Origin: Paraneptunicella aestuarii
GTDB taxonomy: Bacteria; Pseudomonadota; Gammaproteobacteria; Enterobacterales; Alteromonadaceae
Length of the DNA stretch: 64,000 bases
Direction: 5' to 3'
Assembly: GCF_019900845.1 (NCBI RefSeq)
Contig: NZ_CP074570.1
Location: 3,968,001 to 4,032,000 of the forward strand
The stretch's first letter is position 1. The number at the start of each line of letters is the position of its first letter. Position numbers and translations under genes: made by a program. Below, piece after piece: positions 18,982 through 29,148 of this stretch. The notes beneath the pieces were generated by a model, which saw only the letters and a list, made by a program, of their open reading frames with translations, did not search any database and had not been told where the DNA came from.

Positions 18982-20403
18982 CTATTTCTTTTTCGCTTTA
19001 GGGTTAGGTAAATCGGTGATACTGCCTTCGTATACTTCCGCAGCCAAACCGATAGACTCATTCAGTGTCGGGTGAGCGTGAATGGTCAATGCGATATCTT
19101 CTGCATCTGCACCCATTTCCACTGCCAAGCCGATTTCGCCCAGCATTTCACCTGCGTTGATACCGATCATCGCGCCGCCCAGAATACGGTGGCTGTCTTT
19201 ATCGAAAATCAACTTGGTCATACCTTCAGTTCTGCCAGAAGCAATGGCGCGGCCTGATGCAGCCCAAGGGAAAGTAGCGGTTTCGTAATTAACACCCTGC
19301 TCTTTCGCTTCTTTTTCAGTTAAGCCAACCCATGCCACTTCTGGGTCAGTGTAAGCCACTGATGGAATGCACTTAGGATCGAAGTAGTGCTTCATACCAG
19401 CGATAACTTCTGCCGCTACGTGGCCTTCGTGAACCGCTTTGTGCGCCAACATAGGTTGACCAACCAAGTCACCGATCGCGTAAATGTGAGCAACGTTGGT
19501 TTTCATTTGCTTATCAACATTGATGAAACCACGCTCATCAACGGCAACGCCCGCTTTGTCAGCATCAACCAACTTACCATTTGGACGACGACCAACCGCA
19601 ACCAATACTTTGTCGTAACGAACAGGTTCAGCAGGCGCTTGCTTGCCTTCGAACGTCACGTACAAACCATCGTCTTTAGCTTCAACCGCAGTCACTTTGG
19701 TTTCCAACATCACGTTGAATTTGTCTTTTACATACTTCTGGTAAATCTTGATGATGTCTTTGTCCGCAGCAGGGATAAGTTGGTCCAGGAACTCAACCAC
19801 ATCAATCTGGCTACCCAAAGCACGGTAAACCGTCCCCATTTCCAAACCGATGATACCGCCACCCAATACCAACATTTTCGCTGGAATGTCTGCCATTTCC
19901 AAAGCGCCAGTTGAGTCGATAACACGAGGGTCGTCATGAGGAATGAAAGGCAATGCTACTGGCTCAGAACCTGCTGCAATAATCGCATTGTCGAAAGTAA
20001 TAGTGGTTTTGCCATCTTTACCTTCAACTTCCAGCGTATTGGAACCTGTAAATTTACCGTAACCTTGTACATGCTTGACCTTACGCATTTTAGACATGCC
20101 AGCCAAACCTTTGGTTAATTGACCAACAACAGAGTCTTTCCAGCCTCTTACCTTGTCCAGATCAATTGTAGGTTCACCGAACGTTACACCATGAGCGGCC
20201 ATTTCTTTGGCATCGTCAATCACCTTTGCTACGTGCAAAAGCGCTTTAGATGGAATACAACCAACGTTCAAACATACACCGCCAAGAGTTTCTCTGGCGT
20301 CTACAAGAACGGTTTCAATGCCTAAATCAGCTGCTCTGAAAGCAGCAGAATATCCGCCTGGACCGGCGCCCAGCACAACTAGCTGAGTTTTCATTTCACT
20401 CAT
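18982..20403 (-). CDS. lpdA: Dihydrolipoyl dehydrogenase (E3)
   Basis: FAD disulfide oxidoreductase that reoxidises dihydrolipoyl groups with NAD+ in the pyruvate and 2-oxoglutarate dehydrogenase complexes. The 473-residue protein shows the FAD fold LGAGPGGYSAAFRAADLG, the redox-active pair in GGVCLNVGCIPSKALLH, the NAD-binding LGGGIIGLEMGTVYRALG, and the catalytic HAHPTLNES. A GAGG site lies 7 nt before the ATG. It is the last gene of the pdh operon, 286 bp after aceF, with hairpins in that gap, so it may have its own promoter as in E. coli. Confidence 0.97.
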   Translation of the reverse strand: MSEMKTQLVVLGAGPGGYSAAFRAADLGIETVLVDARETLGGVCLNVGCIPSKALLHVAKVIDDAKEMAAHGVTFGEPTIDLDKVRGWKDSVVGQLTKGLAGMSKMRKVKHVQGYGKFTGSNTLEVEGKDGKTTITFDNAIIAAGSEPVALPFIPHDDPRVIDSTGALEMADIPAKMLVLGGGIIGLEMGTVYRALGSQIDVVEFLDQLIPAADKDIIKIYQKYVKDKFNVMLETKVTAVEAKDDGLYVTFEGKQAPAEPVRYDKVLVAVGRRPNGKLVDADKAGVAVDERGFINVDKQMKTNVAHIYAIGDLVGQPMLAHKAVHEGHVAAEVIAGMKHYFDPKCIPSVAYTDPEVAWVGLTEKEAKEQGVNYETATFPWAASGRAIASGRTEGMTKLIFDKDSHRILGGAMIGINAGEMLGEIGLAVEMGADAEDIALTIHAHPTLNESIGLAAEVYEGSITDLPNPKAKKK

Positions 20404-20629
20404 GGGGTGACCTCAATGACTTTTTGATACAAGGTTAATTGTTCTAACTATCTAACTAATAGTGGTGTCGATGTCTTTTATTGCGCTTTTGTTTTACGCT
20501 TATTTTGCTGTTTCTTCTCTTCATTGCCTTCCTTGCCTTCCTTTATATCCCTTGGCATCGACACACAAATATCGAATCCGAGACAAAATGTTCTCAATTC
20601 TGGCCCGGATTCAATTTTTTATACTTTGC

Positions 20630-20655
20630 GGGCGCAATTCTAACGAGCTGCGCCC
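20630..20655 (-). terminator. Hairpin in the aceF-lpdA gap
   Basis: GGGCGCA and TGCGCCC form a perfect 7-bp GC stem with a 12-nt loop. On the minus strand an A/T-rich run but no clean T-tract follows. It may be partial termination or mRNA processing between aceF and lpdA. A second small stem (CAGGT/ACCTG) lies next to the aceF stop. Confidence 0.35.
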
Positions 20656-20689
20656 TATAAGGCAAAGGGTTAAAGCAGGTTTCTACCTG

Positions 20690-22366
20690 TTAAAGCACCA
20701 ACCTGCGTATATCACCTAATACCCCAGACAAATGAACAGCGAATCGAGCGGCTACAGCCCCATCAATCACACGGTGATCGTATGACAACGATAATGGCAA
20801 CATCAGTCTCGGTTCAAAGTCTTTGCCGTTCCATTTCGGCTTAATTTCACTCTTCGATACACCAAGAATAGCAACGTCTGGCGCATTAACGATTGGCGTA
20901 AATGCCGTACCACCAATACCACCCAAGCTGGAAATAGTGAAGCAGCTACCCTGCATATCCACCGCTTTCAGTTTGCCATCGCGTGCTTTCTCACTGATTT
21001 CCATCAACTCACGCGACAATTCCATGATGCCTTTTTTGTCGACATCACGAACCACCGGCACTACCAAGCCTCCCGGTGTGTCCACCGCGATACCAATATG
21101 ATAGTACTTCTTCTGAATAAGTGATTCGCCCGACTCAGATAAAGAAGAATTAAATACCGGATAAGCCTGTAATGCACTGGCAACCGCCTTCATGATGAAA
21201 ACCAACGGGGTGATCTTCACATCAGACTTCTGCTTCTGCCCAATGGCATTCTGGTCTTTACGGAATTGTTCAACATCCGTGATATCCGCTTCTTCAAATT
21301 GAGTTACATGAGGAATGGTGACCCAGTTACGATGCAGGTTTGGCCCGGAAATCTTCTGAATGCGCGTTAGTGGCACTTCTTCAACTTCACCAAACTTGGC
21401 AAAATCCACTTTTGGTGGAGCGAGCACTTGCAAACCACCTGAGCCAGAAGCAACAGAAGAACCTGCATTCATCTTGGGTCGAGACAGTTCATACTTCACG
21501 TAGGATTGAACATCTTCTTTCAGGACACGGCCTTTGCGTCCTGAGCCATTAACCAGACTCAAATCAACACCAAACTCTCGTGCTAAACGACGCACGGAAG
21601 GCGACGCATGCACTTTGCCGCTTTTCTCTTTTTCACCCGCGGAAGGGTGATGAGGTACAGGTGGCGCTTTAATTGGAGCCGCTTGAACCGGTGCTGAGAC
21701 GGCGGTACTGGCAACAGGTTCAGGAGCCGCAACAGGCGCTTGCACAGGAGCAGATACCGCTCCTGCCACTTCCAGTAACAACACCAATGAACCTTGCGAA
21801 ACCTTATCGCCTACTTTTACTTTCAATTCTTTAACGACTCCCGCTTGTGGCGCAGGAACATCCATCGTAGCCTTGTCTGTTTCAAGCGTAATTAAGCCCT
21901 GTTCTTCTTCCAGAGCATCACCTACAGCAACCAACACTTCAATCACGTCAACATCCGACGCATCACCAATGTCAGGCACTTTGACTTCAATAATTTTCGG
22001 CTCGCCACTGGCGACAGGAGCTGGCGCGACTGGTGCTGGTGCAGATTCTGCAACGGGTGCAGCTTCTACAGGTTTTGCTTCTTCCTGAACCGGTTCAGGC
22101 ACAGCTTCTGCCGGAGCCGCCGCTGCATCCGCGCCAGACATTTTCATGATCAAAGTGTTTTGACTAACTTTGTCACCCACTTTAACCAATATCTCGCCGA
22201 CAACGCCGCTAAAAGGAGCCGGAATATCCATGCTGGCCTTATCACTTTCAACCGTAATAAGTGCTTCTTCTGCTTCGACTGTATCGCCAACTGCGACACA
22301 GATTTCAATCACTTCAACTTCATCACCGCCCACATCAGGAACGAGTACATCTTTCATAGTTGCCAT
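20690..22366 (-). CDS. aceF: Pyruvate dehydrogenase E2, dihydrolipoyllysine acetyltransferase
   Basis: Core of the pyruvate dehydrogenase complex; it transfers acetyl from lipoyl-lysine to CoA. The 558-residue protein has two lipoyl domains, with lipoylation sites in [10 protein letters not shown] and [10 protein letters not shown]. Long Ala/Pro/Val linkers join them. An E1/E3-binding domain ([17 protein letters not shown]) and the catalytic acetyltransferase domain with [10 protein letters not shown] follow. E. coli has three lipoyl domains; two is common in other gammaproteobacteria. A strong AGGAGA site precedes the ATG, 21 bp after aceE. Confidence 0.97.
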   Translation of the reverse strand: MATMKDVLVPDVGGDEVEVIEICVAVGDTVEAEEALITVESDKASMDIPAPFSGVVGEILVKVGDKVSQNTLIMKMSGADAAAAPAEAVPEPVQEEAKPVEAAPVAESAPAPVAPAPVASGEPKIIEVKVPDIGDASDVDVIEVLVAVGDALEEEQGLITLETDKATMDVPAPQAGVVKELKVKVGDKVSQGSLVLLLEVAGAVSAPVQAPVAAPEPVASTAVSAPVQAAPIKAPPVPHHPSAGEKEKSGKVHASPSVRRLAREFGVDLSLVNGSGRKGRVLKEDVQSYVKYELSRPKMNAGSSVASGSGGLQVLAPPKVDFAKFGEVEEVPLTRIQKISGPNLHRNWVTIPHVTQFEEADITDVEQFRKDQNAIGQKQKSDVKITPLVFIMKAVASALQAYPVFNSSLSESGESLIQKKYYHIGIAVDTPGGLVVPVVRDVDKKGIMELSRELMEISEKARDGKLKAVDMQGSCFTISSLGGIGGTAFTPIVNAPDVAILGVSKSEIKPKWNGKDFEPRLMLPLSLSYDHRVIDGAVAARFAVHLSGVLGDIRRLVL

Positions 22367-22387
22367 CAGAAGTTCTCCTGTTCCTAA

Positions 22388-25060
22388 TTACGCGTAAAGC
22401 GGGTTGATCTTCTCTGGATTGATGTCGAAACGTTGCATCGCATCAACCAGAACGGATTTATCCAAATCACCGGCTTTCACTAATTCATACAAGCTGGCGA
22501 TGGCGATGTACTTGGCATCCACTTCAAAGTGATGACGCAAGTTAGCGCGGCTGTCAGAACGACCGAAACCGTCTGTACCCAACACTTTATAAGCGCCCGG
22601 GACAAAGGCTCGAACCTGATCAGAATAAGCTTTCAGATAGTCAGTGGCAGCGATCGTTGGCCCTTTATTGCCTTTCTCCAATACTTTGGTGATATAAGGC
22701 GTTTTCTGATTACCATCAGGGTGCAGCATGTTGTAACGCTCAACATCCAGGCCATCACGACCCAATTCGTTGAACGAGGTCACACTGTAAACCTCAGAAC
22801 TAATGCCAAACTCTTCTTGCAACAACTTCGCAGCTTCACGCACCTGTAACAAAATAGTGCCGGAACCAAGTAGCTTCACTTCAGCTTTAGCGTCTTTGGC
22901 AACCACATCATCCAGTTTATAGATACCTTTTACGATACCTTCCTCAACACCTTCAGGCATTTCAGGTTGAATGTAGTTCTCGTTCATCACGGTCAGGTAA
23001 TAGAACACGTTTTCCTGTTCTTCACCCATACGACGCAAGCCGTCTTGAACGATAACCGCAACTTCATAACCATAGGTTGGGTCGTAACTGATACAGTTCG
23101 GGATCATGTTCGCTTGCAATAAGCTGTGGCCATCCTGATGCTGCAAACCTTCACCATTCAGTGTGGTTCTTCCTGCCGTACCACCGACCAGGAAACCGCG
23201 AGCCTGTGAGTCACCAGCCGCCCATGCCATGTCACCAATACGTTGGAAACCAAACATGGAGTAGTAAATATAAACCGGGATCATTGGCAGGTTATTGGTG
23301 GAATAAGACGTACCCGCCGCTAACCAGGAAGCCATTGCGCCCAGTTCGTTGATACCTTCCTGTAATACCTGACCTTTCTTGTCTTCGCGGTAATAAGCAA
23401 CCTGATCCACGTCTTGTGGTTCGTATTTCTGGCCTTCATGAGCATAAATACCCACTTGACGGAACAAGCCTTCCATACCAAAAGTACGCGCTTCGTCAGG
23501 GATGATTGGCACAATGCGCTTACCAATTTGCTTGTCTTTGAGCATGGCTGTCAAAATACGGACAAAAGCCATGGTAGTTGAAATTTCACGATCATTAGAG
23601 CCTTTCAACACGGCATCAAAGGCTTTTAACGGCGGTGCAGGCAATTCTTCCGTACTCTTCGCCAAACGACGCGGCATAAAGCCATTTAATGCATCGCGAC
23701 GAGTACGTAAGTATTTCATTTCCTCACTCTCGTCATCAAACTTGTAGTAAGGCAGTGAAGCTAACTCTTCATCTTTAATTGGAATATTGAAGCGGTCACG
23801 GTAAGCACGAATGCTGTCCATATCCATCTTCTTAACCTGGTGAGCGATGTTCTTACCTTCACCGGCAGCACCCATGCCGTAACCTTTAACGGTCTTAGCC
23901 AAAATAACCTGTGGGCGACCTTTGGTTTCAACAGCACGTTTGTAGGCTGCATACACTTTGACCGGATCGTGACCACCACGGTTTAAGCGCCAGATATCAT
24001 CGTCAGACATGTTAGAAACCATGTCTTTTAGTTCAGGATACTTACCAAAGAAGTGTTCACGAGTGAATGCACCACCTTTGGCTTTAAAGTTCTGATACTC
24101 ACCGTCAACGGTTTCGTTCATCAGCTGCAATAGCTTGCCAGAAGTATCACGGGCCAATAGAGGATCCCAGTAGCGACCCCAAATGACCTTGATCACTTCC
24201 CAACCGGCACCACGGAAAGTCCCTTCCAATTCCTGAATGATCTTGCCGTTACCACGAACAGGGCCGTCTAAGCGCTGTAAGTTACAGTTGATAACGAAAG
24301 TCAGGTTGTCCAACCCTTCACGGGTTGCCAAACCGATTGCACCCAAGCTTTCTGGCTCATCAACCTCACCATCGCCCATAAAACACCATACGCGCTGGTT
24401 AGAACAATCTTTAATGCCACGGTCTGTCAAATATTGCAGGTAACGAGCAAGATAAATGGCTTGCATTGGACCCAAGCCCATCGATACCGTTGGGAACTGC
24501 CAGAAATCAGGCATCAGTTTAGGGTGAGGATAAGAAGACAAGCCCTTGCCATCGACTTCCTGACGGAAATTGTCCAACTGTTCTTCAGTCAAACGGCCTT
24601 CAATGAAAGCACGTGAGTAAATACCCGGTGCAACGTGCCCCTGAATAAACAGGTAGTCACCACCGTCATTATCATTAGGTGCACGGAAAAAATGGTTAAA
24701 ACCGATGTCATAAAGCATCGCAGATGAGGCAAAACTGGAAATGTGTCCACCGAGTTCCAAATTCTTTTTGGAACCACGCAATACCATCATCAGTGCGTTC
24801 CAGCGGATCGCTGAACGGATAGTATGCTCAATGGTTTGGTCGCCCGGCATCGTCGGTTCCTGACCAGCAGGAATCGTGTTGATATACGCAGTTGTTGCGT
24901 TAAAAGGTAAATGAGCCCCAGTGCGTCTGGCTTTCTCGATAAGCGTTTCCAACAAGAAATGCGCGCGGTCTACGCCTTCTTCTTCCAATACGGCTTCTAA
25001 AGCATCAAGCCATTCTTGCGTTTCTTGTGGGTCAAGATCAGGTTGCATCATATCAGACAT
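22388..25060 (-). CDS. aceE: Pyruvate dehydrogenase E1 component
   Basis: Thiamine-diphosphate enzyme that decarboxylates pyruvate and acetylates the lipoyl groups of AceF. At 890 residues it matches the homodimeric E1 of E. coli (887). The ThDP/Mg motif is FMGDGEVDEPESLGAIGLA, ending in NCN (VINCNLQRLDGPVRGNG). The family block HSLLQANMIPNC is also present. AGGA lies 7 nt before the ATG. It is the first enzyme gene of the operon and lies 160 bp after the pdhR stop. Confidence 0.97.
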   Translation of the reverse strand: MSDMMQPDLDPQETQEWLDALEAVLEEEGVDRAHFLLETLIEKARRTGAHLPFNATTAYINTIPAGQEPTMPGDQTIEHTIRSAIRWNALMMVLRGSKKNLELGGHISSFASSAMLYDIGFNHFFRAPNDNDGGDYLFIQGHVAPGIYSRAFIEGRLTEEQLDNFRQEVDGKGLSSYPHPKLMPDFWQFPTVSMGLGPMQAIYLARYLQYLTDRGIKDCSNQRVWCFMGDGEVDEPESLGAIGLATREGLDNLTFVINCNLQRLDGPVRGNGKIIQELEGTFRGAGWEVIKVIWGRYWDPLLARDTSGKLLQLMNETVDGEYQNFKAKGGAFTREHFFGKYPELKDMVSNMSDDDIWRLNRGGHDPVKVYAAYKRAVETKGRPQVILAKTVKGYGMGAAGEGKNIAHQVKKMDMDSIRAYRDRFNIPIKDEELASLPYYKFDDESEEMKYLRTRRDALNGFMPRRLAKSTEELPAPPLKAFDAVLKGSNDREISTTMAFVRILTAMLKDKQIGKRIVPIIPDEARTFGMEGLFRQVGIYAHEGQKYEPQDVDQVAYYREDKKGQVLQEGINELGAMASWLAAGTSYSTNNLPMIPVYIYYSMFGFQRIGDMAWAAGDSQARGFLVGGTAGRTTLNGEGLQHQDGHSLLQANMIPNCISYDPTYGYEVAVIVQDGLRRMGEEQENVFYYLTVMNENYIQPEMPEGVEEGIVKGIYKLDDVVAKDAKAEVKLLGSGTILLQVREAAKLLQEEFGISSEVYSVTSFNELGRDGLDVERYNMLHPDGNQKTPYITKVLEKGNKGPTIAATDYLKAYSDQVRAFVPGAYKVLGTDGFGRSDSRANLRHHFEVDAKYIAIASLYELVKAGDLDKSVLVDAMQRFDINPEKINPLYA

Positions 25061-25097
25061 GGTGCGTTCCTATTTGTTTGGTTGTTCTTCAGTAAGG

Positions 25098-25112
25098 ATG
25101 GTGTTTCACCAT
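25098..25112. promoter_or_regulatory. Dyad upstream of aceE
   Basis: ATGGTGTTTCACCAT is a perfect 6-bp inverted repeat with a 3-nt centre, about 40 bp upstream of the aceE start codon. It resembles a PdhR box (TTGGT-N3-ACCAA) but the TGGT and ACCA halves are 5 nt apart instead of 3. It may be an operator or a small leader hairpin. Confidence 0.35.
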
Positions 25113-25220
25113 ACTACTTACCCTGTTCATCGTTGGAGACGCCAAAACCTAACTGCTCACCACTAAGGTCATTGGTTACTCCTGCATGTCATATAGACGA
25201 AGGCAGTCCCGCCTTTCTTA

Positions 25221-25979
25221 TTATTCTTTTGTAATTTCAATGCGACGCAAAGCACGTTGCATTCGCGAATCCTGTCTATTAATTTCCAGTAGGGTTTGTT
25301 CAATAAAAGCCAAGTGTTCATTGCTGGCATGGCGAGCCTTTTCAGGGTTGCCAGCCACAATGGCAGACACAATCACTTCACGTTGCTTATGGATCTTTTC
25401 ACAAGCATCCGGACGTACTTGCAACATCTTCAAGTTAGCCTCGATGTTTTCTTTCAGCAGTGACATCAAGTTGCCCATGACATGGCTTAACACCATATTG
25501 TGGGAACCTTTTGCCATGCAGAGATAGAAATCAGCAAGCTCTTTCGCCAAATCAGAAATCGCGCCTGTTGCCACTTCATTCTGCACACGTTTAAAGGCAG
25601 ATTTCAGCGCATTGCAATCGTCCTCGGAACCACGCAATGCCGCGTAGTAAGCGGCCATACCTTCCAATGCATGGCGAAATTCCAACAAGTCGAATTGACC
25701 TTCTGGACGCGCAGCCACTAGTTGCATTAAAGGGTCGGTTACTTGAGGCGTGAGTTGTTCGGCGACATAAGTGCCACCACCTTGTTTGCGATACAGCAAT
25801 CCTTTACTGACCAAGGTCAGAATCGCCTCACGCAAAGATGGGCGCGACACCGCAAACTGTGCAGCCAATTCCCGTTCAGAAGGCAAACGCTGACCAGGCA
25901 ATAACTGACCATCGATCAACATGCTTTCCAACTGCTCGGCAATGACTTCCGCCAATTTTTTTGTTTGAATTTGACCCAT
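25221..25979 (-). CDS. pdhR: Pyruvate dehydrogenase complex repressor, GntR/FadR family
   Basis: Pyruvate-responsive repressor of the pdh operon. The N-terminal winged helix shows PGQRLPSERELAAQFAVSRP followed by SLREAILTLVSKGLL and RKQGGGTYV. The C-terminal FadR-type effector domain shows FDLLEFRHALEGMAAYYAALRG and HLAFIEQTLLEI, close to E. coli PdhR throughout. I place the start at the ATG at 25979 (MGQIQTKKLAEVI), which fits the E. coli start region; a TTG nine codons earlier is the alternative. It heads the operon pdhR-aceE-aceF-lpdA, and a matching operator lies about 205 bp upstream. Confidence 0.95.
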   Translation of the reverse strand: MGQIQTKKLAEVIAEQLESMLIDGQLLPGQRLPSERELAAQFAVSRPSLREAILTLVSKGLLYRKQGGGTYVAEQLTPQVTDPLMQLVAARPEGQFDLLEFRHALEGMAAYYAALRGSEDDCNALKSAFKRVQNEVATGAISDLAKELADFYLCMAKGSHNMVLSHVMGNLMSLLKENIEANLKMLQVRPDACEKIHKQREVIVSAIVAGNPEKARHASNEHLAFIEQTLLEINRQDSRMQRALRRIEITKE

Positions 25980-26023
25980 ATCGACATTTCGTTGCAGTGC
26001 ATTCAAGGCGGTATTTTCAAAAA

Positions 26024-26063
26024 CAAGAGTCTCAAAACAAGAATCTCAAGGCAGGAATCTCAA
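26024..26063. repeat. Three short direct repeats upstream of pdhR
   Basis: CAAGAGTCTCAA, CAAGAATCTCAA and CAGGAATCTCAA begin at 26024, 26038 and 26052, an exact 14-bp period. They lie about 45-85 bp upstream of the pdhR ATG, probably in the mRNA leader. Confidence 0.75.
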
Positions 26064-26183
26064 CGCCGACTTAGGCAAACCCTTAAAACACTGACTATAG
26101 TAATTTGTGGTATTCTCATCCCCACTCCGGGTAAAAACCTTAAATATTAATTCAAATATTCAGACTAAACTCCGAAATGGTAA

Positions 26184-26199
26184 AATGGTCTTACCAATT
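26184..26199. promoter_or_regulatory. PdhR operator
   Basis: On the minus strand the sequence reads AATTGGTAAGACCATT. It differs by one base from the E. coli PdhR box AATTGGTAAGACCAATT over the core (TTGGT-N3-ACCA). It would allow autoregulation of the pdhR-aceE-aceF-lpdA operon. Confidence 0.75.
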
Positions 26200-26558
26200 T
26201 TGAACAAAAAGCATATACCAATATCACGTGAACGTAAACCCGGTCGACGAACAAACAGGTAAATTTTATTCACCCTAAATGCAAAGTGTTTTGTAAAGCT
26301 GAGTTATGGCGGGCACTTTAAAAGATTATGTAACCACCTCTGACCAGTTAATCAGACGTTAACAGCAACATAATCGCACCTCCAAAATGTAAAAATCCGA
26401 TTAACACAATCGATTTTATTTCACTCACCCCACAGGGAATTATCTCCATTTTCATCTTATGCTTATTTATGCGCGATCGAATCTGGAGCTCAAAAAGTCA
26501 TGAGCCCATTGTTTGATTGCTCGGATCACAATAACAAATATCATTTTGAGGTTTGATG

Positions 26559-28208
26559 ATGACTAGTTGGGTAATGACTCTATCGGTAAAAGGAAGGCTT
26601 TTGTTGGGCTTCAGTATCACACTCGCACTGATGATATTGCTCACCATTGTTGGTGTCGAAAAAGTCAATTTTATCGACAAAGCGTTGACTGAAATTACCG
26701 ATATCAATTCGCTTAAACAACGATACGCCATTAATTATCGCGGCAGCGTTCACGACAGAGCCATAGCCATAAGAGATGTTGCTATCGCGCGCACAGAGAG
26801 TGAGTTAGCATCGTTTGAAACAGAAATTGATCGGCTCGCTCAATTCTATCGTGAATCAGAACGTAACATGGATAACATGTTATCTTCCGATATCGATTTC
26901 TCCTCTGAAGAGAAAAAAATTCTGAATCATATTAGCGCCATCCAATCTAAAACGCTGCCCCTCATTGAAACCATCATTGAACGTAAAAAACAAAATCAGG
27001 ATGTGCAAAGCCTTGTACTTGATCAAGCTCGTCCTGCATTTATAGAGTGGTTGGATACCATTAACGAGTTTATTGATTATCAAGGTGTGCAAAACAAAAA
27101 CCTGACAGCAGAAACAAGAAATGAAACTGGCGGGTTTTCTCAACTCATGCTTTTTATAACTCTGGGAGCAATTGCTATCAGCGTGCTCGTGGGTTTTATC
27201 ATTGAGCGCAGTTTTCGCTTGTCACTGGGCGGGGAACCTAACGATGCAGCCAAGACCATCTCGCGCATTGCCAAGGGTGACTTATCAATAGAAACCAAAA
27301 CCGAATATCAAGACAGCATGTTAGGTTCCATTAACAGTATGACCAGAGAACTAACAGGCATTGTAAGAAGTATTCAAGATGCGGCGCAGCAGCTTTCCAC
27401 CCAATCAGGAAACCTGTCTGCCAGTTCCAATGAGATATATGAGTCGGCGCGACACCAGGCAAAAGCAACGGAAGATACCTCGGTTAAACTTGAGAACCTG
27501 AGAGACAATATTACCAAGGTAAGCGAAATCGCCAGACTAACCGAAGATAATTCCAAACAAACAGTGGATTTCTCTGAGCGAGGAAGAAAAGCCATCAAAG
27601 CCACTGCTGAAGCAATGGAGCAGATACTTGAAACGGTAAACAATACGGTAAGGCAGATTCAGAAACTGGCTGAGCAAACTACGCAAATTGGCGGCATTGC
27701 CAACGTCATCAGCGGCATTTCCGAACAAACCAATTTATTAGCATTAAACGCCGCGATCGAAGCCGCGCGAGCCGGAGAATCAGGTAGAGGTTTCGCAGTC
27801 GTCGCGGATGAAGTTCGCCAATTAGCGCAGCGCACAGGTGAAGCCACCAATCAAATAGAAAGCATGATAAAAGAAGTGCAAGGAGAAGCATCTGCCACAG
27901 TTTCCGCGATGGAGAAAACTCAACCTCAGGTTGAACATGGTCGAGCATTAACCCTGGAAGCCAATGAACTATTGCAACAAATTGACTCGCAAGCGCAAAG
28001 TACACTGGATCAGGTTGCGGAAGTAGTCACTGTAGCGAAACAGCAAGTTAACGCAATCAACGAAGTCGCCATTCATATGGATGACATTGCGGCATCATCC
28101 AAAGACGCCATCAGCGCATTACAGGAAAACCGGGCATCAACGAAAACACTGAACGACCTTTCAGATCGCCTGAAAGTCAACATACAGTTTTTCAAACTGT
28201 CGCACTAA
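26559..28208 (+). CDS. Methyl-accepting chemotaxis protein (four-helix-bundle sensor type)
   Basis: Chemoreceptor of about 550 residues. It has an N-terminal membrane helix ([20 protein letters not shown]), a periplasmic helical sensor of about 150 residues ([20 protein letters not shown], typical of 4HB_MCP), and a second membrane helix ([20 protein letters not shown]). A HAMP domain and the signalling hairpin follow, with [18 protein letters not shown] and [18 protein letters not shown]. Two adjacent ATGs (26556 and 26559) are possible starts; the second is 7 nt from GAGG. No CheR-docking pentapeptide is seen at the C-terminus (FFKLSH-like end). The gene interrupts the usual pdhR-ampE neighbourhood. 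The ligand is unknown. Confidence 0.93.
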   Translation: MTSWVMTLSVKGRLLLGFSITLALMILLTIVGVEKVNFIDKALTEITDINSLKQRYAINYRGSVHDRAIAIRDVAIARTESELASFETEIDRLAQFYRESERNMDNMLSSDIDFSSEEKKILNHISAIQSKTLPLIETIIERKKQNQDVQSLVLDQARPAFIEWLDTINEFIDYQGVQNKNLTAETRNETGGFSQLMLFITLGAIAISVLVGFIIERSFRLSLGGEPNDAAKTISRIAKGDLSIETKTEYQDSMLGSINSMTRELTGIVRSIQDAAQQLSTQSGNLSASSNEIYESARHQAKATEDTSVKLENLRDNITKVSEIARLTEDNSKQTVDFSERGRKAIKATAEAMEQILETVNNTVRQIQKLAEQTTQIGGIANVISGISEQTNLLALNAAIEAARAGESGRGFAVVADEVRQLAQRTGEATNQIESMIKEVQGEASATVSAMEKTQPQVEHGRALTLEANELLQQIDSQAQSTLDQVAEVVTVAKQQVNAINEVAIHMDDIAASSKDAISALQENRASTKTLNDLSDRLKVNIQFFKLSH

Positions 28209-28230
28209 TCTACTTTCCACTGATATGATC

Positions 28231-28262
28231 AAAAAGGCCACAGTACACACTATGGCCTTTTT
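28231..28262. terminator. Bidirectional terminator between the chemoreceptor gene and ampE
   Basis: AAAAAGGCCA and TGGCCTTTTT form a perfect 10-bp stem with a 12-nt loop. It lies between two convergent genes. Confidence 0.85.
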
Positions 28263-28287
28263 GGTTTTTAATAGACTAAAAGCGACC

Positions 28288-29148
28288 TTAAGCCATCCAG
28301 CCACCGAGGGTTAACACCGCTACTACAACCAGCATCAGCATAACGTTACGTTTTGCTAAACGCAGCATAGTGCAAGGTTCTTCGGTGCAATCGTGTTTAC
28401 CAGCTTCGACGACTTCAGCGGCTTTGGCAACCTCAGCAATAACCTGCTGTGAACTGGCCTTTGAGTCTCCAAGAAATCGCATCCAGACACCAACACCTTT
28501 ACTGAAATCTCCCACGAGTAAGAAGCCCAGTGTTGCAAGTCGAACGGGAACCCAATCCAACACGTGCCAGAAGAAATTAACTTCTTGTGCGAAAGGATGA
28601 CCTTCTTCATTTAACGTTCTTGCAAAATGTCGCACGACCGAATACAGCACCACACCAGCAGCACCCAGCGCAATAAACCATAACGCCACAGCCATATAAT
28701 GAACGTAATTAACCCAGACAACATGCTGACCAAATGTTCTACCTGAGGAGGGGTCATAGCCCAATTGCTGAGAGTATAAGTCACAAGCTTCCAGATCTCC
28801 TCGATTGGCAGCTTGCAAATAGCCTTTAAAGGAAGCGCGAATATTAGGACAACCCGCACCAATCATCAAAACCGCAGTGCCCAGTATCAGTTGCCAAAAG
28901 CTGCCTACATTAACCTGAATAGTCCATACCACAGCAGCAGGAAGCAACAGCATGACGTAAAGTTGCCATCCCAGCTTTCTTTCTTTCTTGTTCAATTCAT
29001 CTTCTGCCGATTCAGAAGCTTCTGACCACCAAGATTTTGTTCTCAGCATTGCTGCATACTTTTCCAAGTAAACATCACTACGCCAAAACTGATTTTTGGT
29101 CACTATACGTTCTAAAGCCAATACCAAAAGTAAACTAACTAAGGCCAT
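28288..29148 (-). CDS. ampE: AmpE, inner membrane regulatory protein
   Basis: Inner membrane protein of 286 residues encoded with AmpD. It is linked in enteric bacteria to beta-lactamase induction and cell-wall sensing; its molecular role is not settled. The start MALVSLLLVLALERI matches the E. coli start region, so I use the ATG at 29148 with AGGA upstream. Hydrophobic helices occur near the start, at LYVMLLLPAAVVWTIQV, at MAVALWFIALGAAGVVLYSV and at the C-terminus (MLMLVVVAVLTLGGWMA). The gene overlaps the end of ampD by 14 bp, so the two are translationally coupled. Confidence 0.93.
   Translation of the reverse strand: MALVSLLLVLALERIVTKNQFWRSDVYLEKYAAMLRTKSWWSEASESAEDELNKKERKLGWQLYVMLLLPAAVVWTIQVNVGSFWQLILGTAVLMIGAGCPNIRASFKGYLQAANRGDLEACDLYSQQLGYDPSSGRTFGQHVVWVNYVHYMAVALWFIALGAAGVVLYSVVRHFARTLNEEGHPFAQEVNFFWHVLDWVPVRLATLGFLLVGDFSKGVGVWMRFLGDSKASSQQVIAEVAKAAEVVEAGKHDCTEEPCTMLRLAKRNVMLMLVVVAVLTLGGWMA

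Larger units (their letters stand above)
26007..26558. other. Divergent intergenic region between pdhR and the chemoreceptor gene
   Basis: About 550 bp with no credible gene. It contains three 12-bp direct repeats near pdhR (26024-26063) and a PdhR-type box (26184-26199). I see no convincing sigma-28 promoter for the chemoreceptor gene here. Confidence 0.6.
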
